Shown here in pieces: positions 45,235-54,115 of a DNA stretch of 64,000 nt; the stretch's first letter is position 1, and every line of letters starts with the position of its first letter. The position numbers and the translations under genes were made by a program. The stretch lies in assembly GCA_002381695.1 (NCBI GenBank), contig DFXM01000020.1, positions 273,885 to 337,884 of the forward strand, written 5' to 3'. This stretch comes from Clostridium sp. UBA4108. GTDB lineage: Bacteria; Bacillota; Clostridia; Clostridiales; Clostridiaceae. The notes beneath the pieces were generated by a model. That model ran no database searches and was not told where the DNA came from. It worked only from the letters and a program-made list of their open reading frames with translations.

Positions 45235-45576
45235 ATGAATAGAATTGTTTTGGTTGGTAGATTAACAAAAGATCCAGAAGTTAAAATTTTAGAGGAGAGT
45301 AATAAGGTTTTTACTAGAATTATTTTAGCTGTAGATAGACCATATAAAAGTGCCTCAGGTGAAAAATATGTAGATTTTATTCCCGTAGTATTATGGGGCA
45401 AAAAAGCTGAAATAGTTAGTGAATATTTAGTAAAAGGAAGCGTAATAAGTGTAACTGGAAGACTTCAGAGTAGAAGTTTTGAAAATTCAGAAGGTCAGAG
45501 AAAGTATATTTCAGAAGTAATTGCTGATGAATTTCAATTTATGAACAATAAAAAATCAAAGGAAGAAATAGTTTAA
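45235..45576 (+). CDS. ssb: single-stranded DNA-binding protein, short paralogue
   Basis: OB-fold SSB with the family start MNRIVLVGRLTKDPEVK and the QRKYISEVIADEFQF end of the domain. It stops at 113 residues and lacks the Gly/Gln-rich linker and acidic DDDIPF tail that recruit partner proteins, so it is probably a secondary SSB rather than the essential one. The start is ATG 45235 after GGAGGT; the frame upstream to 45172 is not initiated convincingly. Confidence 0.88.
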   Translation: MNRIVLVGRLTKDPEVKILEESNKVFTRIILAVDRPYKSASGEKYVDFIPVVLWGKKAEIVSEYLVKGSVISVTGRLQSRSFENSEGQRKYISEVIADEFQFMNNKKSKEEIV

Positions 45577-45581
45577 TACAT

Positions 45582-45618
45582 AAAAATGAGTATATGTAAA
45601 ATACATATGCTCATTTTT
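45582..45618. terminator. terminator after ssb
   Basis: A 17-bp stem with one G-U pair (45582-45598 with 45602-45618) and flanking A and T tracts; 5 bases after the stop codon. Confidence 0.8.
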
Positions 45619-45805
45619 TATTTTTGGCCATGTTTTAGAATTAGGTTAATTATTAGATGTATATTAAAATAGGGTGTATTTTGAAAATTCGATTCTTTTT
45701 AACATAGTGATGATAAGTAACAACAATATTAATTTCAATATTTTTAATATTAAAACTAATAAAAAGATAGTATAATAGTTATATTAGAGGAGTGGAGGGA
45801 TTATT

Positions 45806-46756
45806 TTGGATATTTTAAAATTCAAGGAATTTAGAGACTCGGTTTTAAATAATATATCTAAGGTTATTATTGGTAAAGAACAGGTTATAGATAAGATAAT
45901 TGTAAGCTTTATAACTTCTGGCCATGTACTTTTAGAAGATGTGCCTGGACTAGGAAAAACTAAACTGTGCAAAAGCTTATCGAAAACTATGAATTGTAGC
46001 TTTAAAAGAATACAGTTTACACCAGATTTATTACCTTCAGATTTAACAGGAATATATTTTTATAATCAGAAAGCTCAAGAATTTGAATTTAGAGGAGGTC
46101 CGCTATTAAGTCAAATAGTTCTAGCAGATGAGATTAATAGAGCTACTCCGAGAACACAATCTGCGTTACTAGAATGTATGGAGGAAGGACAAATAACAGT
46201 AGAAGGAAACACAATAAACCTTGGGAAACCATTTTTTGTAATTGCTACTCAAAACCCAGTAGAACAATTTGGAACTTTTCCATTACCAGAGGCACAATTA
46301 GATAGATTTTTTATGAAATTATCAATGGGATATCCAAATTACCAAGAAGAGAAAGAAATGATGAACAGATTTATAGAGAAGGATCCATTAGATAGTCTTG
46401 AGTCAGTAGTAACTTTAAACGATCTTGAATATGTTCAAAATAATTTTAATAAAGTTTATATTAGTGAGGATATAAAAGAATATATAGTTAACTTAGTTAC
46501 GGCTACTAGAACTCATAAGGAAATAGAATTAGGGTGTAGCCCTAGAGCTACTTTAAATCTTATGAAAGGATGCCAAGCATTGGCTGCAATAAGGGAAAGA
46601 GATTATGTTATAACAGAAGATGTAAAGGAGCTGGCTATTCCTATAATGAGTCATAGGATAATATTGAAGAATGAAATTAATAGTGGGACAGATAGTGGTG
46701 AACAAATAATAAAAGAGATTTTGAATACTATAAATACACCTATTGAAAAACCTTAG
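45806..46756 (+). CDS. MoxR-family AAA+ ATPase
   Basis: AAA+ chaperone-like ATPase with Walker A EDVPGLGKTKL, Walker B IVLADEINRA and the MoxR signature PRTQSALLECMEEGQITVEG. It starts with TTG 45806 after GGAGGGA. MoxR proteins act with DUF58 and VWA-type proteins to insert cofactors or remodel complexes. Here it heads a three-gene operon with DUF58 and a membrane protein. Confidence 0.92.
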   Translation: MDILKFKEFRDSVLNNISKVIIGKEQVIDKIIVSFITSGHVLLEDVPGLGKTKLCKSLSKTMNCSFKRIQFTPDLLPSDLTGIYFYNQKAQEFEFRGGPLLSQIVLADEINRATPRTQSALLECMEEGQITVEGNTINLGKPFFVIATQNPVEQFGTFPLPEAQLDRFFMKLSMGYPNYQEEKEMMNRFIEKDPLDSLESVVTLNDLEYVQNNFNKVYISEDIKEYIVNLVTATRTHKEIELGCSPRATLNLMKGCQALAAIRERDYVITEDVKELAIPIMSHRIILKNEINSGTDSGEQIIKEILNTINTPIEKP

Positions 46757-46766
46757 AGGTGTAGAT

Positions 46767-47894
46767 ATGATAGCGCAATATATCTTCTTGTTAGGAATAA
46801 TTGAATTGTACCTTTACATATCTAAAATTATTGTAACTAAAGGGTTTAATGATTTAAAAGTTTATAGAGAGATTGAGAGTAAAAAAATAGTAGAAGGCGA
46901 TAGCTTTGATATTAGTATAGTTATAGAAAATAATAAAAGATTGCCTGCTTCATACTTACTTATAGAAGAGATAATTCCACATGGACTAAAGTTTGATAGC
47001 AATGTTATTAGTTATAGTGAGGGAAGAGATATTAGACATTTAAGCAAATTTTCTATTGGTGGTTTTAAGAGAAAAAGGAGAACTTATAGAATAGTTGGAG
47101 AAAAGAGGGGAATATATTTACTAAAATCTATGGATGTATATTTAGGGGATATTTTAGCTACTACTATAGAAAAACAAGGTTTTGAAGATTATTTAGAAAT
47201 AATGGTATGCCCAAAAATAAATTCCCTAAGCCAGTATAAGTTTGATACTACAAACATTCAAGGAGACAATACTGTAAGAAGATGGATTCATAAGGATCCA
47301 CTGTATTTGAAGGGGATTAGAGAATATAATAGAGAAGACAGAATGAAGGATATACATTGGAAATCTACTTTAAAAGCTAATAAACTAATGGTTAAAGATT
47401 ACGATTATACCTCTGAACAAGAAGTGGTTATAATAGTTAATATTCAGTGTGGAGATCCTCATTGGACTAGCATTAATCCTGAAAATATAGAGAAAGAAAT
47501 AGAAATTTCTGTAGCCTTGGCAGCTAAATCTCTTAAGGAAAATATACCTACAGGAATTTGGACAAATGGACATATAATAAGTTATAAGTCTAGAATTAGA
47601 AATGAAATTGAACCAAAGGTAGGTATATTAAATAAAATTGTAGAGTTTGCAGCAAGAATTGATACATCCATAAAGCACGAATTACACGAATACTTAGGCA
47701 GTAGAACTAAGTATTTTCAAAAAAATTCTACTTATATATTAGTTACCTCGTATTTAAATAATAAAGATATATTGATACTAACTTCTTTATATAGAAGTGG
47801 ATATAAAATTAAAATTATATATGTGGGTGATAATGTTAATATACCATATATTCAAGGAATAGAAACTATAGCTTATAAGGGAAGGAGAAACTAA
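46767..47894 (+). CDS. DUF58 domain protein
   Basis: An N-terminal membrane segment (IAQYIFLLGIIELYLYIS) precedes a beta-rich region and the DUF58 core, with IREYNREDRMKDIHWKSTLKANKLMVKDYD as the signature. It is the usual MoxR partner. ATG 46767 with AGAGGTGT is chosen; the frame is open to TTG 46743. It overlaps the next gene by one base. Confidence 0.85.
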   Translation: MIAQYIFLLGIIELYLYISKIIVTKGFNDLKVYREIESKKIVEGDSFDISIVIENNKRLPASYLLIEEIIPHGLKFDSNVISYSEGRDIRHLSKFSIGGFKRKRRTYRIVGEKRGIYLLKSMDVYLGDILATTIEKQGFEDYLEIMVCPKINSLSQYKFDTTNIQGDNTVRRWIHKDPLYLKGIREYNREDRMKDIHWKSTLKANKLMVKDYDYTSEQEVVIIVNIQCGDPHWTSINPENIEKEIEISVALAAKSLKENIPTGIWTNGHIISYKSRIRNEIEPKVGILNKIVEFAARIDTSIKHELHEYLGSRTKYFQKNSTYILVTSYLNNKDILILTSLYRSGYKIKIIYVGDNVNIPYIQGIETIAYKGRRN

Positions 47895-49138
47895 TGGATA
47901 CAGCTGAAAAAATAAGAGTTTTGTATACACTAACCTTTATAACTATGATTTATATTATATGGAGCTTAGTGAGCTCAGTTATATTTTCTAATGAAGTTAA
48001 ATATTTTCTTTTTATAGTATTTTCTTTAAATATTTTTTCTATAAGGTATATGCTTCAAAAGAAAATAAACTTTATAGTAAGTTTTATTTTATCTATAGGA
48101 TTAAGTTTTCTTATATTAAGTAATGTATATTCTCTAGAATATGGATTCATAAACAGTCTATTTATACTTGTAGGCACAGGATTCCTATTCTCTAAGTTAG
48201 AAACCAATATAAATTATAATCAATATAAGCATCAATTTACTACAGGCACATATATTATAATTGTTTTAAGTCCTTTAGCTGCACTTTTCTTTTCAGGAGC
48301 TCTAGATTATTTATTTAGAATATATGTAATATATGTGATTTTCATGATATTGACTATTAGAGAAGCCATGGCATATGAGTATAATATTAAGAGAACCAGT
48401 AAGGATAATATTACTAATTTGACTATAATTGGAGTATCTCTATTTTTAAGCCAAGAATTTTTTTATAATACATTTATAAGGATGATTAAAGGAGTTTTTT
48501 ATGTAATTAATTTAATATTAGATAAAATAGCAGGGGTTCTAGCTGTTATAATAGGTTATCCTATAGGATATATATTATCAAAACTTAAACTAAAGTATAA
48601 AGGAAATACGTCTATATTTGATAAAATAAATATTGAAGAAGGCGAAAATATATTCAAAAATATTCAAGATGATAGTATTGGGAAATGGGCCAATATAATT
48701 CCTTTAATCTTTAAAATTATTTTAGTTGTAGTTACAGTTGTAATAGTTATTAAAATAATAAAAAAATATGAGGGAAATAAAGGTGAAAGATTAGAAGAAT
48801 ATATTGAAGAAACAGAAACAATAGATAGAGTAAAAGATGAAAATAAATTAGTTAAAAAAGTTAAAAAGTTATTTAGACATAAAGGTGATGAAAGAGAAGA
48901 ACTTATATATAATTATAAGGAATTTGTTGAGGCTACAGATAAAAAAGAAATATTTAGACCGTATATGACACCGACCCAATTGAAGAACGTTACAAAAATA
49001 AATATAAAGCAAGTAGATAATTTGGATAGACTTACTAAACTATATAATAAGGCTAAATTTTCCAAAAATACTATCACTAGTAAGGATCAAAGAAATGTTG
49101 AAGAAATAGTAAAAAATATTAAGGAAGAATTAAAATAA
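47894..49138 (+). CDS. membrane protein of the MoxR operon (DUF4129-like C terminus)
   Basis: About seven or eight N-terminal membrane helices, then a cytoplasmic or external tail with the DUF4129-like helix bundle EELIYNYKEFVEA...MTPTQLKNV. In related operons this position is held by a transglutaminase-DUF4129 protein; the transglutaminase domain is absent here, so only the membrane shell and tail remain. The ATG overlaps the DUF58 stop codon by one base, indicating translational coupling. Confidence 0.72.
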   Translation: MDTAEKIRVLYTLTFITMIYIIWSLVSSVIFSNEVKYFLFIVFSLNIFSIRYMLQKKINFIVSFILSIGLSFLILSNVYSLEYGFINSLFILVGTGFLFSKLETNINYNQYKHQFTTGTYIIIVLSPLAALFFSGALDYLFRIYVIYVIFMILTIREAMAYEYNIKRTSKDNITNLTIIGVSLFLSQEFFYNTFIRMIKGVFYVINLILDKIAGVLAVIIGYPIGYILSKLKLKYKGNTSIFDKINIEEGENIFKNIQDDSIGKWANIIPLIFKIILVVVTVVIVIKIIKKYEGNKGERLEEYIEETETIDRVKDENKLVKKVKKLFRHKGDEREELIYNYKEFVEATDKKEIFRPYMTPTQLKNVTKINIKQVDNLDRLTKLYNKAKFSKNTITSKDQRNVEEIVKNIKEELK

Positions 49139-49282
49139 TGAATAATTAATTTACGACAATATAGGGGAATTATAATCAATTGGCGACAATGAAAAATAGA
49201 AAATAAATACAATGTATCACAATAATAGCGTAAAATCAGAGAAAAATGTCAATTTTGAAAAGATAATAAATTTAAATAACAT

Positions 49283-49316
49283 ACATGGATTGACACAATA
49301 TTGTATCAATCCGTGT
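49283..49316 (+). terminator. probable terminator of the MoxR operon
   Basis: Stem ACATGGATTGA (49283-49293) with TCAATCCGTGT (49306-49316) and an inner ACAATATTGT palindrome, followed by TAAAATTTTTG. Confidence 0.65.
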
Positions 49317-49386
49317 TAAAATTTTTGTAAATTATATATTTACAGCTAGTTTTAAACTACTTACTGTATTAATAGGGGGTTTTTAT

Positions 49387-49716
49387 GTGATAGTGAAAAC
49401 TTTAGTTAACAATATTTTGTTGGAAAACGAATATATTTATACTTACAATCTAATAAAGAATGACTTAATAATTAATCAAGATGATGGGGATAAAGTGGTT
49501 CAGGCATATGGTATAGAAATTATATGTGAGACTAAAGAAAATGGACAAGTTATAGAAAGCTCTAGAGATTATGAAAATTATATTAGTCCTAATGAAGAAA
49601 GAGTTCGTGGATTGATGGAATTTTTCAAAGTCAATACTTTGTCACCAGTACACTTGGTAGAAATACTCGATGAAATAATTGAGGAATATATATCTGATTT
49701 TGACAAAGTTTGTTAA
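49387..49716 (+). CDS. hypothetical protein, DUF6514-like, 109 aa
   Basis: It starts at GTG 49387 after GGGGG. The sequence resembles a short clostridial family (DUF6514-like) with YGIEIICETKENGQ, YISPNEERV and the LSPVHLVEILDEIIEEY ending. No catalytic motif is seen and the function is unknown. A terminator follows. Confidence 0.65.
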   Translation: MIVKTLVNNILLENEYIYTYNLIKNDLIINQDDGDKVVQAYGIEIICETKENGQVIESSRDYENYISPNEERVRGLMEFFKVNTLSPVHLVEILDEIIEEYISDFDKVC

Positions 49717-49730
49717 TATAGAGATCTAAG

Positions 49731-49751
49731 AGTAAAGGATTTTCCTTTACT
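49731..49751 (+). terminator. terminator after the 109-aa gene
   Basis: AGTAAAGGA with TCCTTTACT around a 3-base loop, then TTTTT. Confidence 0.85.
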
Positions 49752-49997
49752 TTTTTAAAATACTTTTATAGATAAATTTATACAAATTCAAATTAGATGT
49801 AAAAATTTTCATTTTATGATAAAATGATTGTAAGTATTACATGGTAAATTTATTATCTGAAATTTTTAACTTTTGTGATACAAACTTGCTTCAATTAATT
49901 TAAATTTAAGTTTTTTACTTATTTAAGTGTATAAATCTAGTAGAATAATCTTTAAAAATGAAATGTGTGTTAAATTTTGGTAATAGGAGGTGGAGTT

Positions 49998-50393
49998 GTG
50001 ATAATAGGTATTGGAGTAGATATAGTTGAAATAAGAAGAATAAAAGAGATTATAGAAAAAAATGAGATGTTTTTAGAAAAAATATTTACAGTAAATGAGA
50101 TAGAACACTTAAAAGAAAGAAATTTAAGACCTGAATATGTAGCTGGAAAGTTTGCGGCTAAGGAAGCAGTTGCAAAGGCTTTAGGTACAGGCTTTAGAGG
50201 TTTTGGATTTAAAGATATAATTGTTGAAAATACTACTCTTGGAAAACCTATAGTGACCTTGGAAGGAAAAGCTAAATTAATAGCCAGTGAATATGGACAC
50301 TATAATATGCATCTTAGTATTTCTCATGGAGAAGATAATGCTATAGCATATGCTATATTGGAGGTGTTTCATAATGATAAATCCACTAAATAA
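49998..50393 (+). CDS. acpS: holo-ACP synthase
   Basis: It attaches 4'-phosphopantetheine to acyl carrier protein. GIGVDIVEI at the N terminus (Mg-binding Asp), the FAAKEAVAKALGTGFRGF motif and the LSISHG ending are the AcpS pattern. Length is 131. AGGAGG at 49985-49990 sets the GTG start at 49998. It overlaps nnrD by 20 bases and opens the acpS-nnrD-gerS-like-alr-ndoAI-ndoA cluster, which is conserved as acpS-ydcC-alr-ndoAI-ndoA in Bacillus. Confidence 0.95.
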   Translation: MIIGIGVDIVEIRRIKEIIEKNEMFLEKIFTVNEIEHLKERNLRPEYVAGKFAAKEAVAKALGTGFRGFGFKDIIVENTTLGKPIVTLEGKAKLIASEYGHYNMHLSISHGEDNAIAYAILEVFHNDKSTK

Positions 50394-51276
50394 AATGAAG
50401 AATAATAAGTTTAGCTCTATACTTTTTAATACAAAGACTGTAAAAATTGATATGAATATGGTTAGTAATATACTAAAGCCAAGAGAAGAAGAAGGGTATA
50501 AGGGTGATTATGGACATGTTTTAGTCATTGCTGGTTCTGTAGGATTTTGTGGTGCAGCTTATTTAACAACTGAAGCTGCAGTAAGAAGTGGCGTGGGCCT
50601 TGCAACACTATGTGTTCCTAAAGAAATACAAGAAATAATGAGCGTCAAACTAAATGAAGCTATGACTATTAATTATGAGGATAAAGAAAAAATTGGTAAT
50701 ATAATGGTTAAAAGCGATTGTGTAGCACTTGGACCAGGTATGGGAAATAGTAAACTAACTTATAACATAGTAAGAAATGTGATTGAAAATGCAGAATGTC
50801 CTATTGTTATAGATGCAGATGGATTAAATGTCCTTCAGAATAACCTAGAATTGCTTCAGCTTAAAAATGATACTATTATACTTACACCACATTATGGTGA
50901 AATGGCAAGACTTACTGGTCTATCTATAGAGGAAGTAAAGGAAGATAGAATACATATATCAAAGCAATTTGCTTATGAGAATGATGTTATACTATTATTA
51001 AAAGATCATAGAACTTTAATTACTGATGGTAATTATGTCTTTGAAAATACCACAGGGAACAGTGCTATGTCGTCGGGTGGTATGGGCGATACATTAACAG
51101 GAATAATAGCATCTTTTATTGCTCAAGGATATAGGCCTTTAGAAGCCACTTATATAGCAACTTTTATCCATGGATACTGTGGAGATGTATTAGCAGAGAA
51201 AATGTTTTGTGTTAATGCAACACATTTGACAGAAGAATTACCTTATACTATTAAATCTATTATTGATAGAGAATAA
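50374..51276 (+). CDS. nnrD: ADP-dependent NAD(P)H-hydrate dehydratase
   Basis: Repairs hydrated NADH and NADPH. The YjeF C-terminal (carbohydrate-kinase-like) domain is complete: GDYGHVLVIAGSVGFCGAA, NAECPIVIDADGLNV, TPHYGEMARL and the SGGMGDTLTGIIASF active-site loop. The epimerase half found in many bifunctional Nnr proteins is absent. ATG 50374 follows GGAGGTG and overlaps the acpS end, so translation is coupled. Confidence 0.93.
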   Translation: MINPLNKMKNNKFSSILFNTKTVKIDMNMVSNILKPREEEGYKGDYGHVLVIAGSVGFCGAAYLTTEAAVRSGVGLATLCVPKEIQEIMSVKLNEAMTINYEDKEKIGNIMVKSDCVALGPGMGNSKLTYNIVRNVIENAECPIVIDADGLNVLQNNLELLQLKNDTIILTPHYGEMARLTGLSIEEVKEDRIHISKQFAYENDVILLLKDHRTLITDGNYVFENTTGNSAMSSGGMGDTLTGIIASFIAQGYRPLEATYIATFIHGYCGDVLAEKMFCVNATHLTEELPYTIKSIIDRE

Positions 51277-51359
51277 GATTTTATTAAAACTTAGTTATAC
51301 ATTATGAATAATAATAATAAATATATTAGTGTAATAGTACTTTGATTTTGGAGGAGTAA

Positions 51360-51974
51360 ATGAAAAAAAATAGTATAATTTCACTAATAATAATTGTAAG
51401 TTTTGGTTTAATTTTTTTTATAGTGTTTAGAATAGTAGGTTCTGAAAAAAGTTTAGACATGAATAGTCTAATAAGAAATATAAAGGAAGTAAAATCCTAT
51501 AGTAGTAATATAACTATAGAAGTGATAAATTCAAAAGAAAAATATACATATGAAGGTATTCAAAAATATAAAAAGGATGTAGGGGGAAAATTAGAATTAA
51601 AGGATAGGAATTTTATATTTAAAGGAGAAGACATATTTGTAAAAGATAAGATAGGCTCACAAGAATATAAACTCTCTACAGAATTTGATGAAGTGCTAAA
51701 ATATAGCTTTATAGATGAATATATAGCATTAATATATACTAACCAAAATTTAAATTTTCAAGAAGAAGAGACAACGGGAGAAAAAATTTTATTAGTAGAT
51801 GTAATACTTCCAGGTAATAATAGGAATTTGTATAGTGGAGTTATGCACTATGATATAAGAGCTAATATGCCGAAGAAAATAGTAATTTATGATACAAATA
51901 AGGGAGAAAGAATTATGTATACTTATGAAAACTTCAATTGGACTGATAAAATTGATGATATGGATTTAGATTAA
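51360..51974 (+). CDS. GerS-like (LolA-fold) membrane-anchored protein
   Basis: The N terminus carries one membrane segment (IISLIIIVSFGLIFFIVF) and then a LolA-like beta domain (SYSSNITIEVINSKEKYTYEG; MPKKIVIYDTNKGERIMYTYENFNW). In Clostridioides GerS (cortex-lysis/germination lipoprotein) sits next to alr2, and Bacillus YdcC sits next to alr; the gene here has the same neighbour. Unlike GerS it has no lipobox Cys, so it would be helix-anchored. A role in spore cortex or germination is inferred from synteny. Confidence 0.7.
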   Translation: MKKNSIISLIIIVSFGLIFFIVFRIVGSEKSLDMNSLIRNIKEVKSYSSNITIEVINSKEKYTYEGIQKYKKDVGGKLELKDRNFIFKGEDIFVKDKIGSQEYKLSTEFDEVLKYSFIDEYIALIYTNQNLNFQEEETTGEKILLVDVILPGNNRNLYSGVMHYDIRANMPKKIVIYDTNKGERIMYTYENFNWTDKIDDMDLD

Positions 51975-52041
51975 TAGCAGTCTTGTTAGATGATGAATAA
52001 AGAACAAAAGTTCATTTAAATAACTAGCGAGGTGAGTAATA

Positions 52042-53208
52042 ATGTTTAGTGAAAATATAAGACCAGTTTGGGCTGAAATTGATTTAGATAAACTGGCAAA
52101 TAATATGAGAGAAATTAAGAGAGTGTGTGTAAATAAAGAAGTTATAGGCGTTATAAAGGCTGATGGCTATGGACATGGTGCTATAGATATTTACAAAGAA
52201 TTACAAGACAATGGAGCTAGTAGATTTGCTGTTGCAGTATTAAGCGAGGGCATTGAACTTAGAAAAGCAGGGTTAGATGCTCCATTGATGATATTAGGCT
52301 TCACAAATCCTAATATCTATAATCAATTGTTAGATTATGATATAGAACAAACTATCTATAGTTTTCAACAAGCAGAGATACTTTCAAGAGTTGCAGTAGA
52401 AAAAAATTTAAAAGCAAGAATCCACATAAAAGTAGATACAGGTATGGGGAGAATAGGATTTCTCCCTACAAGAGAAGATGCAAAAGAAGTATATAGAATA
52501 AGTAAGCTTCCTAATATAGACATAGTAGGATTATTTACACATTTTTCTTCTTCAGATGAAAAAAATAAAGAATATACATATAGGCAGTTAGAACAATATA
52601 ATAAGTTTAATGTATATCTTAAGGAATTAGGAATTCATATTAACTTTAAACATGTAAGTAATAGTGGTGCAATCATAGATTTACCAGAACTGCAATATGA
52701 TGCAGTAAGGGCAGGGATAATATTATATGGGTACTATCCATCAGAGCAGATTAATAAGCAGGCTTTGAAACTTGAACCAGTAATGAGTATTAAGGCTAAC
52801 ATAGTACATATAAAAAAGATTTCTGAGGGTAATTTTATAAGTTATGGAAGAAAATTTGAAACTCAAAAGGAAAGTATTATTGCCACATTGTCTATAGGAT
52901 ATGCAGATGGATTTACTAGATTATTATTTGAAAAAGCTAAGGTCATAATCAAGGGTAAATTTGCGCCAGTTGTAGGAAGAATATGTATGGATCAATGCAT
53001 GATTGATATTACAGGCATTGAGAATGTAGACATTGGAGATGAAGTTATACTTATCGGTAAAGATGAATTTGGGAATGAGATAACTGCAGATGATATTGGC
53101 AATCTAATTGGGACTATTAATTATGAAGTAGTTTGTGCAATTAGCAAAAGGGTGCCAAGAATATATAAAAAAGGTGGGAAAATAGTTAATATTAGAAATT
53201 ATGTATAA
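52042..53208 (+). CDS. alr: alanine racemase
   Basis: PLP enzyme that makes D-alanine for the cell wall. The PLP lysine lies in VIGVIKADGYGHG (K39) and the catalytic Tyr in SIGYADGF. The C-terminal MDQCMIDITGIENVDIGDEV region is also typical. Length 388 is normal. Ribosome site GAGGTGAG precedes ATG 52042. Confidence 0.96.
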   Translation: MFSENIRPVWAEIDLDKLANNMREIKRVCVNKEVIGVIKADGYGHGAIDIYKELQDNGASRFAVAVLSEGIELRKAGLDAPLMILGFTNPNIYNQLLDYDIEQTIYSFQQAEILSRVAVEKNLKARIHIKVDTGMGRIGFLPTREDAKEVYRISKLPNIDIVGLFTHFSSSDEKNKEYTYRQLEQYNKFNVYLKELGIHINFKHVSNSGAIIDLPELQYDAVRAGIILYGYYPSEQINKQALKLEPVMSIKANIVHIKKISEGNFISYGRKFETQKESIIATLSIGYADGFTRLLFEKAKVIIKGKFAPVVGRICMDQCMIDITGIENVDIGDEVILIGKDEFGNEITADDIGNLIGTINYEVVCAISKRVPRIYKKGGKIVNIRNYV

Positions 53209-53354
53209 TGTTAGCTTCAATAAATAAAATAAGCTGACCTCATTTGTTGTAAAAAGTAGAAAAAGGAAATAATATCTTTGACATTATAATAATAATTGAA
53301 TTATAATTAACTTGTACATATAGTTGTTATTATAGTAGGAGGTATTAAATTTCC

Positions 53355-53618
53355 ATGTGTAGTCAGAAGGAATTAATCCTAGAATTAAGCAAATCTTTTT
53401 GTAAAGATATAAATGAGGCTTATGAAAAAAATAACATAAAAAGTAGTGAATTTATTGAGGATAATTTAATATTATATATAGAAGAGAAAAAATATTTAAG
53501 TTATATAGAGAGAATGAAGCAAGGCTACTTAGCCATGAAAGACTTAAATTTAGAAATCTCAGAATTAGGCTTAGAAAATGATTTATATGACTTAAGAGAA
53601 TACGAAGCTAAGCTTTAG
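53355..53618 (+). CDS. ndoAI: EndoAI-like antitoxin (ribbon-helix-helix)
   Basis: It occupies the antitoxin slot 15 bases upstream of the MazF/EndoA gene. The region SKSFCKDINEAYEKNNIKSSEFIEDNLILYIEEKKYLSYIERMKQGYLAMKDLNLE is the EndoAI pattern: a short RHH followed by a toxin-binding helical tail ending near LGLENDL. The N-terminal strand (ELILELSKS) is diverged. AGGAGG is 12 bases before ATG 53355, a long but usable spacing. Confidence 0.8.
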   Translation: MCSQKELILELSKSFCKDINEAYEKNNIKSSEFIEDNLILYIEEKKYLSYIERMKQGYLAMKDLNLEISELGLENDLYDLREYEAKL

Positions 53619-53633
53619 GAGAGTGAATGCCTC

Positions 53634-53999
53634 ATGACAACTATCGTAAGGAGAGGAGATATTTTTTATGCAGATTTGAGTCCTGTGGTAGGTTCCGAAC
53701 AAGGCGGAATTAGACCTGTAATCATAATTCAAAATGATATAGGTAATAGATATAGTCCCACAGTGATAGTGGCTGCAATAACCTCTCAAATAAATAAGGC
53801 AAAACTTCCAACACATGTTGAAATTTCCTCAGAAGAGTATGGTTTGAATAAGGACTCGGTGGTTTTGCTAGAGCAAGTTAGAACATTAGACAAAAGAAGA
53901 CTTAAAGAAAAAATAGGTCGTATGACTGATGAAGATATGGAAAAAGTTGACATAGCTCTAAGGATCAGTTTAGACTTAAAAATAAAAAGTGCAAATTAA
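53634..53999 (+). CDS. ndoA: endoribonuclease EndoA (MazF family)
   Basis: Toxin that cuts single-stranded RNA at short motifs. The family motifs are intact: RRGDIFYADLSPVVGSEQGGIRPVIIIQND, VAAITSQ and EISSEEYGLNKDSVVLLEQVRTLDK. Length 121 is near the norm. The gene end is followed by a terminator, closing the acpS-to-ndoA cluster. Confidence 0.95.
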   Translation: MTTIVRRGDIFYADLSPVVGSEQGGIRPVIIIQNDIGNRYSPTVIVAAITSQINKAKLPTHVEISSEEYGLNKDSVVLLEQVRTLDKRRLKEKIGRMTDEDMEKVDIALRISLDLKIKSAN

Positions 54000-54006
54000 A
54001 ATAAAG

Positions 54007-54040
54007 AAGATTGCTGGTGAAATAGCAATCTTTTTATTTT
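54007..54040 (+). terminator. terminator after ndoA
   Basis: AGATTGCT (54008-54015) pairs with AGCAATCT (54024-54031), then TTTTATTTT. Confidence 0.85.
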
Positions 54041-54115
54041 AAGGTTTTAAAAAAGAGTTGAGAATGATTTTAAAATTGTTATAATAATCTTATACGTAAA
54101 TCTAGGAGGTAAGAT

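Noticed and set aside
50374..51276. nnrD considered truncated because the epimerase half is missing
   Set aside because: The dehydratase domain is complete with its own start and ribosome site; stand-alone forms exist.
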